Positions 8,801 to 14,890 are shown, counted from the first letter of the stretch. The stretch: 30,446 nucleotides of DNA from Mobilitalea sp. (GCA_029974875.1 JARKQP010000065.1:1-30446), one strand, 5' to 3'. Translations and numbers: made by a program. Notes: a model not told the origin generated them from the sequence alone.

Positions 8801-9032
8801 GAGCATCCACATCCAAAGCCGGAGTATCCGCGTCCAGAACCGGAGCATCATTGTCCATCGCCTCACCCAGCTTTATTTCTTCACTCGTGCCAAGGGATGC
8901 TTCCCCTTGTATACCTGGCAACATCGGTTGTTCCTCCTGCGCATATGCCTGCACTATGCCCATCGGAGCCGTCAGAAGCATGGCCAGCGCGAGCAAAAAA
9001 GACAGCACTTTACGTAATGGCTGTTTTAACAT
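2841..9032 (-). CDS. Giant multidomain SLH surface protein with beta-helix and propellers
   Basis: A 2063-residue exported cell-wall protein. Approximate layout: signal peptide 1-31 (KVLSFLLALAMLLTAPMG core, cleavage after AYA); seven-residue tandem repeats 58-100; two Fn3-like domains 107-340; a Gly/Val/Thr-rich right-handed beta-helix 355-650; 14 repeats of the pattern YGxGxFVAVGxxGxIxTSxDGxxW at 660-1265; two atrophied bacterial Ig-like domains 1270-1465; an InlB/Flg_new-type repeat 1474-1547 (SFAGWTSSDG); a Gly/Ser/Pro linker; a domain often found before SLH repeats 1590-1790; three SLH domains 1794-1975; and choline-binding-like repeats to the end (GWVQNDSGQWQYID, GKWYYFYTDGK). ATG 9032 is preferred for its AAGAGGG site and because the signal peptide starts there. 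An upstream in-frame ATG at 9083 would add 17 residues. Likely role is adhesion or carbohydrate binding at the surface. No catalytic motif was recognised. Confidence 0.9.
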   Translation of the reverse strand: MLKQPLRKVLSFLLALAMLLTAPMGIVQAYAQEEQPMLPGIQGEASLGTSEEIKLGEAMDNDAPVLDADTPALDVDAPVLDADAPALDANSSALDANSSALDADPPVDTTPPEFTAGYPLYNLQQAGSRMLGIVISAQEEAYHYIVVLPDDAAAPNKSQVVAGTDGDNQPALKTQNSGSYKYASIQTSTFVPKHSTPYDVYVVLKDDAGNLSEPAKMDATSPIAANLIIGDGLHWYKDDPGSKQVRVAIYLQNIESGRKGKVYWVLLQNGAAPPSIEQIAAGTDGDGNAAVGEGSPEFDPLEGEGHFTVTGAAGNTLYDLYLVVGHTYFANPLAECTDVQMLQVTTPEDVVGEKVCAIGSTEYETLNAALDEVTNGSAATIRLLKSINSVQGIEIANKNITFDLGGFDININTTTSEGLKVTDGTVTLVGNGLFNVTGKNYGVWASGSTVTVTNASANDTNTTMTSTGMGVYAIGSSKVTVRQNAFGAAHGVKADNLGTEVTVEGNVSNSGSIKGAVYSLGQARVTVKGNATATVGYGVHAYGGGIITVEKDVSGSHIGAYAEDADAKITVKGNLISANNGAVIGNTLGSGSITVDGEIKGYGANPVPAVAYVTINGTQLAKAAGVSDPSKPGYFKYSASGKPGTVWVKDPAALVPGGPTGIAVWHNRSPLPTSNIINRVRYLDGEYIAVGEKGTLLTSSNGESWHKTIIGEGLDRLGGIAYSSANGKYVAVGHVDYIAGRIFTFDNGTGWHETAASPSHAFHDVAYGGGKFVAVGEAGKVLTSTDGENWTAHAVTYPNGKKTTLLSITYAADKGLFVASGMGSATDQHKGGIMTSPDGINWTVAYSDNMFTLWDITYGNGKSVAVGSTNNGGCRIITSTDCVTWAESKQLASYPSLYAVEWDGTRFIAAGTLESKGYTAVSTDGVNWSSNTLQSGTSPFRTLTHGAGRLVTMGGYGDIYTSDDAGTVWNRRTLGITKNLNDVAYNGSWLYVAVGDNGTIQTSPNGTDWTAQDSKTTDALNKVDYLNHLFVAVGKNGTILTSLDGVVWTKQSSGTDKELKGIAYGDGWYVAVGGDIKYDSSPVALYSTDGTSWNSVTTGFIGRPFVAVAYGDGVFLAMMSLGQAYKFQKDTDTGEFVVTRVVDLPGSGNYPNDIIYADDRFVVAGGYGEIGFTLTKGASWNYIGTKPDGSFHSVAYGGGNLVTVGELGMIKASADGGTTWLLQPSGLTLNHYDSSNYIRLKGVTAGNNCFVAVGENGLVLQSESFTVSADEAAHDVDVAARRLYFGHFQGSGSNSSSGIVSNMNLFTTWDEGTTVSWASSKPQYVATDGTVIRPAWTEGDQAVQLTATIQKGSAAVKKAFVVVVIMAEDTDINSVNSAMAALDFNTIRGNNIEAESINSNLILPTTGANGTAISWAISDPATIASNGTVTRPAEGEADVDVVLIATISKGTASLTKQFTVRVKALSAVPVPSHSVTVNGSYAGITGAGSYKQGAAVTIHAGSRSSYSFAGWTSSDGVAFVNASSTTTSFTMPDKDVVVTANWNYNGSTSPGGGPGSPGGSDSGGYAPFAPGITTDKKPDMPTTAKVSVSATVKEGVFSANITEQMVKDAIKAAQDAAKKSGKEIDGIVVEFGITNSGGYTSLNATVDAGAIDRLKEAGVKFIKIGSAVLDVTLDIGAIAEIDRQSSGTVGISAKLQTGLSKAAKALIGSRPVFDITVSYQKHDKTGYITTFGKGTVTLGIAYKAAAKEKTGNLYAVYVGKDGKPQLLANSSYNNGRLIFGRKSLSTYGVGYKAPAPAFGDTADHWAKDNIDFAASRDLISGTGITTFAPDIAITRAEFLMALGKLSGADMSSYKTSSFTDVKSSDPAMQYIEWAIKNKIVSDYGNKKFGPKDSITREQMAVMMVNYAKTTGYKLPVSRQAVTFSDNTKISTWAKDAVKAVQQTGIINGKTNNLFDPQGNATRAEASTVLHRFVELVIGEGTARGWVQNDSGQWQYIDLNGKASTGWSTIENTRYYFASDGTMVSGKWLEIDGKWYYFYTDGKLAVSTKVDGYEVDEKGVRSTR
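8724..8849 (-). repeat. Six 21-bp tandem repeats inside the surface-protein gene
   Basis: Six units begin at 8724, 8745, 8766, 8787, 8808 and 8829. The first two differ by one base, and the others share the frame and consensus. Each codes for seven residues of the type APxLDAD or SSALDAN, giving an acidic Ala/Asp/Pro spacer between the signal peptide and the first folded domain. The unit length keeps the frame, so copy number can change by slippage without breaking the gene. Confidence 0.9.
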
Positions 9033-9079
9033 AGGAATCCCTCTTTTCTTCAAAGTTTTGATAATACCACTTGATTTCA

Positions 9080-9115
9080 TCATTCATGGCCAGCCTCGAT
9101 AGCTTTAACGGTCAT
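9080..9115 (-). CDS. Possible 11-residue leader peptide before the surface-protein gene
   Basis: ATG at 9115 is preceded by a strong ribosome-binding site (GGAGGAAAG). The frame reads MTVKAIEAGHE and then stops. The stop TGA overlaps the ATG at 9083 (ATGATG), so translation could re-start there in frame with the large protein. Its site looks stronger than that of either candidate start of the large gene. It may be a leader peptide, or a chance frame in a long 5' leader. Confidence 0.3.
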   Translation of the reverse strand: MTVKAIEAGHE

Positions 9116-9135
9116 GTCTTTCCTCCGTATACATC

Positions 9136-9190
9136 AGTGCTTGCCCTTTTTTACCGCATATCACCCCTTTCTTGTGTGAATGCAAGCACT
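9136..9190 (-). promoter_or_regulatory. Spaced 9-bp inverted repeat in the surface-protein leader
   Basis: AGTGCTTGC (9136-9144) and GCAAGCACT (9182-9190) are exact reverse complements, 37 bases apart, about 105-160 bases upstream of the ATG at 9032. Inside the loop, on the minus strand, lies a GGGGTG site with an ATG that is followed two codons later by TAA. It could be a two-half operator or an RNA stem in the 5' leader. No known riboswitch class was recognised. The rest of the 9116-9415 stretch holds no gene that I can see. Confidence 0.4.
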
Positions 9191-9269
9191 TGAAACATTT
9201 GGATTTACTTGGAGACATATAGACTATGGCTCAATGAATCTGCAGTTTTTATTATATGGAAAAAACTAC

Positions 9270-9300
9270 CTGCCGTAATCATCCCCGGGGTGATTGGCAG
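9270..9300 (-). terminator. Second hairpin downstream of the lnu gene
   Basis: CTGCC at 9270-9274 pairs with GGCAG at 9296-9300. The interior AATCA and CCCC stretches pair with TGATT and GGGG, with small bulges. On the minus strand the hairpin is followed by GTAG and then T6, so it can act as a back-up terminator behind the one at 9371-9392. Confidence 0.45.
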
Positions 9301-9370
9301 ATGAAGACAAGGGTGATTTTAGGGGTGATTTTATATGTAGACGAAAAAGAATAGAAAGTATAAAAAAATA

Positions 9371-9392
9371 CCCTGCCGTTGTCTTGGCAGGG
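9371..9392 (-). terminator. Rho-independent terminator of the lnu gene
   Basis: CCCTGCC (9371-9377) pairs perfectly with GGCAGGG (9386-9392) around an eight-base loop. On the minus strand the stem runs into TATTTTTTTA. It lies 24 bases after the stop codon of the nucleotidyltransferase gene and separates it from the surface-protein gene. Confidence 0.72.
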
Positions 9393-9415
9393 CAAAAAAA
9401 CTTTACTTATAAATA

Positions 9416-9910
9416 TTATTCACGAAAAAGGGCTTCCAGGTTTTTAATATCAATAATGTCAACTTCCCTCAATTCATATCCATTGTGGAATATTTTTTGA
9501 GCTTCAGCGGAAATACATGGTATAACCCTACCCTCAAATAACGAACAAGAAAACCAATTTGCTTCAAAATAATACCAACCGCCCAAAGGATCAGCCTGCT
9601 TAGCACTTCCGTCTTCATTGATTAATAAAGGATGTATATCTAAATAACCTAGTTCCGGGTGGTGTAGTTCAATGCGTGAAGGACTCCAATCAGTTGTGAT
9701 TTTATATCCTTTATTTTTTAGTGCTTCTAATAAAGCTTCTTCAAATTTACTGTCAAAATCGATGTCGATATCTCTGTGATCCCGGTTTTGTTTTCCGGTT
9801 AGAATATCAACTCCCCATCCCCCATCAACCCAATATATCACATTTAAGTCCTCTAATAAATTTAAAACATCAATTAAGTTTTCTTTCGTTGTTACTTCCT
9901 TTTTGTCCAT
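9416..9910 (-). CDS. lnu: Lincosamide nucleotidyltransferase, Lnu(A)-like
   Basis: A 164-residue nucleotidyltransferase. Residues 28-53 carry the family signature: WVDGGWGVDILTGKQ, then HRDIDIDFD with the metal-binding aspartates. Further shared blocks are SRIELHHPELGYLDIHPL, the central QADPLGG, IPCISAEAQKIFHNGYEL and the closing DIKNLEALF. Length and motif order fit Lnu(A)/Lnu(C)-type enzymes, which add AMP to lincomycin and clindamycin. A close relative acting on another small substrate is possible. ATG 9910 follows AAGGGGG at a normal distance. The gene is clearly richer in A and T than its neighbours on both sides, which suggests acquisition by transfer, but no mobile-element gene is next to it. 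It lies 55 bases after the FAD-enzyme gene and may be read from that promoter. Confidence 0.85.
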   Translation of the reverse strand: MDKKEVTTKENLIDVLNLLEDLNVIYWVDGGWGVDILTGKQNRDHRDIDIDFDSKFEEALLEALKNKGYKITTDWSPSRIELHHPELGYLDIHPLLINEDGSAKQADPLGGWYYFEANWFSCSLFEGRVIPCISAEAQKIFHNGYELREVDIIDIKNLEALFRE

Positions 9911-9965
9911 AAAGACCCCCTTCCCCGAATTCCCTTTGGTCTGTGGAATTGAAATGAACTTTTAA

Positions 9966-11438
9966 TTATCTGAACACCACATCAAACTGCCGGCAGACCA
10001 TCTGCGCAGCGTTGCGCCCCGACACCAGGGCCACGGGCAGACCGCCAGGCTGCATGGTGCGGTGCCCGGCAAAATACACGCCCTTCATATCTTCCAGCAT
10101 ACAAGGACAGGATTTCATATTTACCGCTCCCTTACCCATGACCGACATCCATGAGCCTTTTGACGCGCCGGTGTATCGCTCATAGGTCAGCGGCGTCGCA
10201 ACGTCTACAACCTCAATTTTCCCTTCCGCCTGCGGATACCTTTGACATAGAGCGTGGACAACCTGCTCGGCTACGGCCTGTTTTTCGGCTTCATACCGCC
10301 CTTCCTCCCGGGCTTTCTTCCAATAGTCGTAGCTGTCGCCGCCGAAGAAGACCGTCAGCGCGGTGCCACCCTCGGGTGCATAACCGGGAAACTCCGCATA
10401 ATTATTAAAGCCCAATACCGAATAGGAAAGTCCGCCGCAATGAATCGGTTCGGGAAGGGTAAACGTAGGGGTTTCGCCCAAAGCCAGCTTAATTCCTACA
10501 CAGACAAAGCAGCAGGCGGCGGGCTTGGTGTCCCTCTTTAGCTGGGCAAGCCATTCATCCCGTGGCGGCGTGTCGAATAATTGCTCCGCAGCGGCGAGCG
10601 TTTCCTGCGTGATGATAACAGCTTCTGCTGGCAGTATATCCCCATTGACAGATACGCCTAGGATGGCTCCGTCACGTATGGCCACTTTATCCGCCTTTGT
10701 TCCATATAGGATCCTGCCGCCCAAGCCTGTAAAGGTGTTCGCCATGCGCTGTGTCATGGCAAGTGAACCGCCTTCGGGATAACCGCCATCACCGGCTGCA
10801 AGAGTGGCCAGGGTGAACAGCAAACTGATCGCGCCATATTCCTCCCCAACAACGCCCGTAAGCAACAGACGAAGCGCCGGGTGCTTAAATTGATCGATGT
10901 ATTCCGGCAATGAAAGCGTTCCGATTTTTTTCATCTTAGGCAACGCCGGGAGCATTTTTAGCGCCTCGCCGGCGGACATTTTGCGTGGATTGGCGACTTT
11001 CACGCCTTTGATATCCATAACCGGCATTTTTATTTTGGTGAATGCCCGCACATCCGACACAAGCCGCCCAGTCGCCGCCGCATCCCCGGGGGACACCTCA
11101 TTAAAATGCGCTTGCAATTTCATGAGGTCACGGTATAAATACACGGTGCTACCATCATGCTCCACGCTTCTGAACGGTTCATCATACCGTACCTTCACAC
11201 CGTCTGCGAGTGCTCCGACCTCCCGCCAGAGCTCATGAAGCGCCGTTTCCGGGGAGGAGCCGGTCATCCAGTGCATTGCTCCCTCAAATAAATATCCTTT
11301 CCGCCGCCAGCTCGTACACATGCCGCCAGGTATAGTATGCTGTTCCAAAATTGTAACGTCAAATCCGCTGCGCCTCGCGTAAATACCGGCGGTCAACCCT
11401 GCCACGCCCGCACCGATAATAAGAACCTGCTTGCTCAT
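9966..11438 (-). CDS. Phytoene-desaturase-like FAD-dependent oxidoreductase
   Basis: A 490-residue flavoprotein. Residues 4-30 form the dinucleotide-binding Rossmann motif (VLIIGAGVAGLTAGIYAR, then DVTILEQ). It is followed by the PGGMCTSW motif of the CrtI / carotenoid-isomerase branch of the amine-oxidase superfamily. The C-terminus has the second FAD motif (GVYFAGHRTMQPGGLPVAL). The natural substrate is not clear: many anaerobes carry such proteins without making carotenoids, and lipids or polyenes are possible. ATG 11438 is chosen because GGAGGATT stands before it and the Rossmann motif begins there; a longer frame to 11540 runs inside the TetR gene. The start overlaps the TetR stop as ATGA, so the pair is translationally coupled and the TetR protein probably controls this enzyme. 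Confidence 0.87.
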   Translation of the reverse strand: MSKQVLIIGAGVAGLTAGIYARRSGFDVTILEQHTIPGGMCTSWRRKGYLFEGAMHWMTGSSPETALHELWREVGALADGVKVRYDEPFRSVEHDGSTVYLYRDLMKLQAHFNEVSPGDAAATGRLVSDVRAFTKIKMPVMDIKGVKVANPRKMSAGEALKMLPALPKMKKIGTLSLPEYIDQFKHPALRLLLTGVVGEEYGAISLLFTLATLAAGDGGYPEGGSLAMTQRMANTFTGLGGRILYGTKADKVAIRDGAILGVSVNGDILPAEAVIITQETLAAAEQLFDTPPRDEWLAQLKRDTKPAACCFVCVGIKLALGETPTFTLPEPIHCGGLSYSVLGFNNYAEFPGYAPEGGTALTVFFGGDSYDYWKKAREEGRYEAEKQAVAEQVVHALCQRYPQAEGKIEVVDVATPLTYERYTGASKGSWMSVMGKGAVNMKSCPCMLEDMKGVYFAGHRTMQPGGLPVALVSGRNAAQMVCRQFDVVFR

Positions 11439-12037
11439 AAATAATCCTCCTTCAATAATATCCTGTCCAATGCTTCCGGGTGGGGCTTCACGGGCATCCC
11501 CGTGATGGCATAACAGCATAAGCCTTGGATGGCCGCCCAATAGATCATGGAAAGCTGCACAGGGTCGCCGGGTACAACCGAGCCTTCGGCTTGCCCCTGC
11601 ACAATGATTTGGGCAAGGGTTTCGACAGGATTAGGATGCTCCCTTCCATAAGATAGATCCTCCGGCAGCGAGAAACCGCTGGTTCCAACCTGTACCATAA
11701 ACATGAAGTAATCAATCGCGACCGGCACATCCAAAAACAGCCCGCACATCATGCCCGAGATCTGCCTGATCTTCTCTGGTATGGCACCCATATCTGAGGC
11801 AATCCCAACAACGCTCCGGCTCGAAATTTCCGTAGCTTGCCTCACAAGCTCAGCAATAAGCGCATCCTTAGACTGGTAGTGGCTGTACATAAGGCCTTGG
11901 CTAACCCCTGCCGCTTCGGCGATTTCTGCCACCTTGACCGACAGTCCTTTGCGGGCAAATAACGACAATGCGGCGGCATCAATTTTTTGTCGCGTGTTTT
12001 CCCGCATTGCGTCAAACGCTTCTTTAGAACGTGGCAT
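11435..12037 (-). CDS. TetR/AcrR-family transcriptional regulator
   Basis: A 200-residue repressor. The N-terminal HTH covers about residues 12-60: ALSLFARKGLSVKVAEIAEA followed by GVSQGLMYSHYQSKDALI, the usual TetR recognition helix. The rest is an all-helical ligand-binding domain with no recognisable specificity. ATG 12037 follows AAGGAAGTG. The gene ends in an ATGA overlap with the FAD-enzyme gene. A palindrome over its own promoter (12051-12070) suggests that it represses the two-gene operon and is released by a small hydrophobic ligand, perhaps the enzyme's substrate. Confidence 0.9.
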   Translation of the reverse strand: MPRSKEAFDAMRENTRQKIDAAALSLFARKGLSVKVAEIAEAAGVSQGLMYSHYQSKDALIAELVRQATEISSRSVVGIASDMGAIPEKIRQISGMMCGLFLDVPVAIDYFMFMVQVGTSGFSLPEDLSYGREHPNPVETLAQIIVQGQAEGSVVPGDPVQLSMIYWAAIQGLCCYAITGMPVKPHPEALDRILLKEDYL

Positions 12038-12050
12038 ATTTACACTTCCT

Positions 12051-12098
12051 TTGATTAAATATTAATTCAATAATAATCCGTGCTATCTCTCCTGTCAA
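12051..12098 (-). promoter_or_regulatory. Promoter and candidate TetR operator
   Basis: On the minus strand TTGACA (12098-12093) and TATTAT (12075-12070) stand 17 bp apart. Directly after the -10 box, at 12070-12051, is a 20-bp imperfect palindrome (TTGA...TCAA ends, 16 of 20 positions symmetrical). A repressor bound there would cover the -10 box edge and the transcription start. The ribosome-binding site of the tetR gene follows at once, so the leader is very short. Confidence 0.7.
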
Positions 12099-12118
12099 GA
12101 CTTTTTTGCAAAAATAGC

Positions 12119-12203
12119 AAACCCGTCCAAAACTGATATGCTCCCTGTCAAGTCAATATCCTTAATGGGAGCATATCAAACATAAGTTTTGAACGGGTTT
12201 TTT
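12119..12203 (-). terminator. Long inverted repeat, terminator or MITE-like remnant
   Basis: The outer arms (12119-12134 and 12185-12200) match over 16 bp with one mismatch. The inner arms GATATGCTCCC (12135-12145) and GGGAGCATATC (12167-12177) match perfectly. A 7-base bulge (12178-12184) sits on one side, and the loop is 21 bases. The minus-strand copy ends in GGGTTTGCTATTTTT, so it can terminate the two-component operon. It is much longer than an ordinary terminator stem, so a small mobile-element remnant is the alternative. The bases 12204-12300 contain nothing else that I recognise. Confidence 0.6.
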
Positions 12204-12300
12204 AGTAATAGTGTAAAAAACTTTTTGAGCCGGGAGGGGGGGCTTCCTTAATCTTCCACCGCTATATAATATAGGATTACAAAGAATCCAATCGAAATTA

Positions 12301-13425
12301 TTACAATTCAAATGTTCTGTTGAACAAATCCTGCATATTCGCATTTGGCGCGATCCCAAGCTCAGACTCATATTGTTCTTTAATTTTTTTATAGTGCATA
12401 ACCAATGACGCCTTATCTCTTCCCATAAAAAACAGCTTCAGCAACATTTCGTTTAAATCGTCGTCAAGGGGAGCTTTTCTCAGGGCTTCCCGAAGGATTT
12501 TTTCAGCGCTTGCATAATCTGCTCTGGCTGCATAGTATTTGGCAAACTCAGAAACTAAACGGCAATACCTTTTTAAATATTCTTCAGCTTTACTTTGGGA
12601 CCAGAGATATCCATTGTCTTCCAGGTAATTCCCTTTGTATAAGCTAAGCGCTTTTTTGTATCTTTCAACAGATACTGCTGACAATGTAATATCGGAATTT
12701 GTAATTGCTTCAAACTCAGCGGTATCGATGTATACGTCCGGTAGCTCCATTATGTAGCTGCCGTTTATAAAAGTAAAATCAAATTTGATATTTGCCGATA
12801 ATAGTGTTTTTTTCAGTTTATAGACCGTCGTATATAAATACGTATTAAGTTGTCTTTCTGTTTCACATTCAGGCCAAAGAATCTGTGTGATTTTCCACTT
12901 TGCAACCTTGCTGTTCAAATTCTGCAGCATATAAGCAAAAAGCTCCTCTGCTTTTGAGGTGCGCCATTTGACAGCTTCCCTGCAGCCTGCTGCGTATAGC
13001 GATAATTTCCCAAAGCAATCTATGCGGCCTTTATCCGCAGGCATTTGAGAAACAGCCGGCAGCGGCCTTACTTTTTTTAACCTTGTTATAGCCTGTGCAA
13101 TATCCTCTGAAGAAAAGGGTTTGAGTATGTAATCAATTGCGTTTACCCGAAAAGCTTCAAAGGCATATTTATCATAAGCGGTAACGAATATGATCTCAAT
13201 ATCGCTGCCTGTAGCTATGATTTTTTCAGCAAGCTCCAGTCCGGATATATCGGACATTTCTATATCGAGAAAGGCGACATCAGGCTTCAGGCTTTGCATT
13301 TCGGCAAGGGCGTCCGCCGCGCTCCTGAAGGATCCCACAACACGTATCTGACCGGTTTTTTCGAGTAAAAGCCTAAGAATGTCAAGCGCGGGCTTTTCGT
13401 CGTCAACAATAATTGCGTTAAACAT
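12301..13425 (-). CDS. Response regulator with SARP/BTAD output domain
   Basis: A 374-residue protein. Residues 1-115 form a receiver domain: acidic pocket D8-D9, phospho-acceptor D54 in AFLDIEMS, T82, and the KPF lysine K102. A winged helix of the OmpR/SARP type follows (about 130-230; WRTSKAEELFAYMLQN, then WPECETERQLNTYLYTTVYK). The C-terminus is a helical, TPR-like bacterial transcriptional activator domain (about 240-374; AEKILREALRKAPLDDDLNE). This REC plus BTAD order occurs in Firmicutes partners of LytS-like kinases. ATG 13425 follows GGAGGTACC, 16 bases after the kinase stop, so the two genes form an operon. Target genes are unknown. The neighbouring C-glycoside and transport genes are candidates by position only. 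Confidence 0.9.
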   Translation of the reverse strand: MFNAIIVDDEKPALDILRLLLEKTGQIRVVGSFRSAADALAEMQSLKPDVAFLDIEMSDISGLELAEKIIATGSDIEIIFVTAYDKYAFEAFRVNAIDYILKPFSSEDIAQAITRLKKVRPLPAVSQMPADKGRIDCFGKLSLYAAGCREAVKWRTSKAEELFAYMLQNLNSKVAKWKITQILWPECETERQLNTYLYTTVYKLKKTLLSANIKFDFTFINGSYIMELPDVYIDTAEFEAITNSDITLSAVSVERYKKALSLYKGNYLEDNGYLWSQSKAEEYLKRYCRLVSEFAKYYAARADYASAEKILREALRKAPLDDDLNEMLLKLFFMGRDKASLVMHYKKIKEQYESELGIAPNANMQDLFNRTFEL

Positions 13426-13441
13426 ATATTGAGGTACCTCC

Positions 13442-14650
13442 TTATGCGACAGAGTCTAGTATTGTTATTGTTACAGTAGTTCCTTCACCTTCTATGCTCT
13501 GAATATCAAGCTGTGAGCCTTTCCAACCTTCGATGCGTCTGCTTACATTAAAAAAGCCGACTCCCCCGCTTGACGATTCGATATTCTTTAATTTATCGAG
13601 CCGTTCCTTGGGTATTCCTATCCCTGTGTCGCTGACCTTTATGATAATAGATCCCCCGTCTCTTTCCGCTGATATAAGGACAGTCCCGCCATTGTATTTT
13701 TTGCACAGCCCATGCTTTATCGCATTTTCCACCAACGGCTGAATGCAAAGCGAAGGCACCTCCAGGGTTAAAAGCTCCTGTTTAATATTATATTCAATAT
13801 TGACCAGCTCGTCGAAACGGGCTTTTTCTATTTCAACGTAGGCCTTAATCAATTCAATTTCCCTCTCTAAAGGCACCATCATCGATTCACGGTCGATGTC
13901 AAAAACAAGCCTTAAATACTTGCTGAAATTGACAATCAGAACCGCTGCCCTTTCGCTGTCCGTGTGGCAAAACGATACCATCGTATTGATTGCGTTATAT
14001 AAAAAATGAGGCTTGATCTGCGCCTGCAAAAAAGCAAGCTCATTTTTAGCTGCTTCTTCGTGGGAACTGATAATTGCCGCGAGATTATCGTGATAGTGCT
14101 TTATCAGAATTTCTGCCATTAAATATGAGCCGACGAACATTAAGCAGGTAATGAATATCTGCATAATCATACGGCTATCCATCTTCCCGGTGACATACAT
14201 TTTAATACCAAACAACGTAACTGAAAGCATGCTCGCAAAGAAAACCCAGCGGGTTATGCTCACTTTTGAAAAAACTGCGGAAATAAATATGGAAAGCATG
14301 AAAGTACACATTAAAACGACTGCAATATTATGGGTAATAATGAGGTAGAAGGAACCGATTACAAGAATAAAGCTGCACAAATACTCCTTTGCCTGAATCG
14401 GAACCCGCGCAGAGCGAACTAATAGGTCAGCTAAAAAAACCAGAACAGAAAGACCTATTGTGGGCGCAATGATAAAGTATTTCAAATAAATATCGGGAGG
14501 AGTAACAAGATAATCTCTTGCCGCAGTGTACCAAACGACATGTGCGAAGGTAATCAGTGCAACGCAAACATAATTGATCCTTACAATATAGCGGCACCAT
14601 TTGATTGAATCTATTGGTGTTTGGATTTTGTATTTGGTGTCTCTATTCAT
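13442..14650 (-). CDS. Sensor histidine kinase of the LytS / HisKA-internal type
   Basis: A 402-residue membrane kinase. Residues 20-185 hold about six hydrophobic helices with no large extracellular loop, so the signal is probably sensed in or near the membrane. The dimerisation and phosphotransfer region starts near 200: the motif LQAQIKPHFLYNAINTM places the phosphorylated histidine at H215. The HATPase domain follows, with N-box LVENAIKHGL (near 305), G1 box VSDTGIGIP, and a final G-rich segment GGVGFFNVSRRIEG. ATG 14650 follows GAAGGGAAG. The kinase is first in the operon with the response regulator. It has a promoter of its own at 14791-14819. Confidence 0.93.
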   Translation of the reverse strand: MNRDTKYKIQTPIDSIKWCRYIVRINYVCVALITFAHVVWYTAARDYLVTPPDIYLKYFIIAPTIGLSVLVFLADLLVRSARVPIQAKEYLCSFILVIGSFYLIITHNIAVVLMCTFMLSIFISAVFSKVSITRWVFFASMLSVTLFGIKMYVTGKMDSRMIMQIFITCLMFVGSYLMAEILIKHYHDNLAAIISSHEEAAKNELAFLQAQIKPHFLYNAINTMVSFCHTDSERAAVLIVNFSKYLRLVFDIDRESMMVPLEREIELIKAYVEIEKARFDELVNIEYNIKQELLTLEVPSLCIQPLVENAIKHGLCKKYNGGTVLISAERDGGSIIIKVSDTGIGIPKERLDKLKNIESSSGGVGFFNVSRRIEGWKGSQLDIQSIEGEGTTVTITILDSVA

Positions 14651-14790
14651 AATCTTCCCTTCTAATATGGAACATCTGCCCCTTAAACTTTATCCTTTTG
14701 CCCGCCTGGAATAATCTCCGGGATCCGCCGGTATCACATTTTAAAGCATTGCATATTTTCATCGGCAATGGTGGGGGTATTGACGCTAAA

Positions 14791-14819
14791 ATTATACTAT
14801 AATATTGCAGCAAACTCAA
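14791..14819 (-). promoter_or_regulatory. Sigma-A promoter of the two-component operon
   Basis: On the minus strand TTGAGT (14819-14814) and TATAAT (14796-14791) are separated by exactly 17 bp. The start site would lie near 14784, giving a leader of about 135 bases before the kinase ATG. That leader contains CCGGCGGATCCCGG-like self-complementary sequence but no riboswitch that I recognise. Confidence 0.65.
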
Positions 14820-14860
14820 TATTAATACAAGAATTTTAAAATAAAATACCATATCAAAAA

Positions 14861-14890
14861 GGGGCCTCCACTTCTCATAGTGGACGCCCC
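14861..14890 (-). terminator. Rho-independent terminator of the C-glycoside deglycosidase operon
   Basis: Two 12-base arms (14861-14872 and 14879-14890) pair with one mismatch around a 6-base loop. On the minus strand the stem is followed by T5. It stands 140 bases after the stop of the gene at 15033. The 14891-15032 interval holds only a short TGGCC/GGCCA hairpin (14909-14922) and no gene. Confidence 0.78.

Noticed and set aside
8724..8849. CRISPR-like spacing of repeats
   Set aside because: The 21-bp units are contiguous without spacers and code for protein in frame.
9116..9415. Cyclic-di-GMP or other riboswitch in the surface-gene leader
   Set aside because: The conserved core sequences of the classes that I know are absent; only the simple inverted repeat remains.
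12162..12371. 69-codon minus-strand frame at the end of the response-regulator gene
   Set aside because: It overlaps that gene in another frame and crosses the long inverted repeat.
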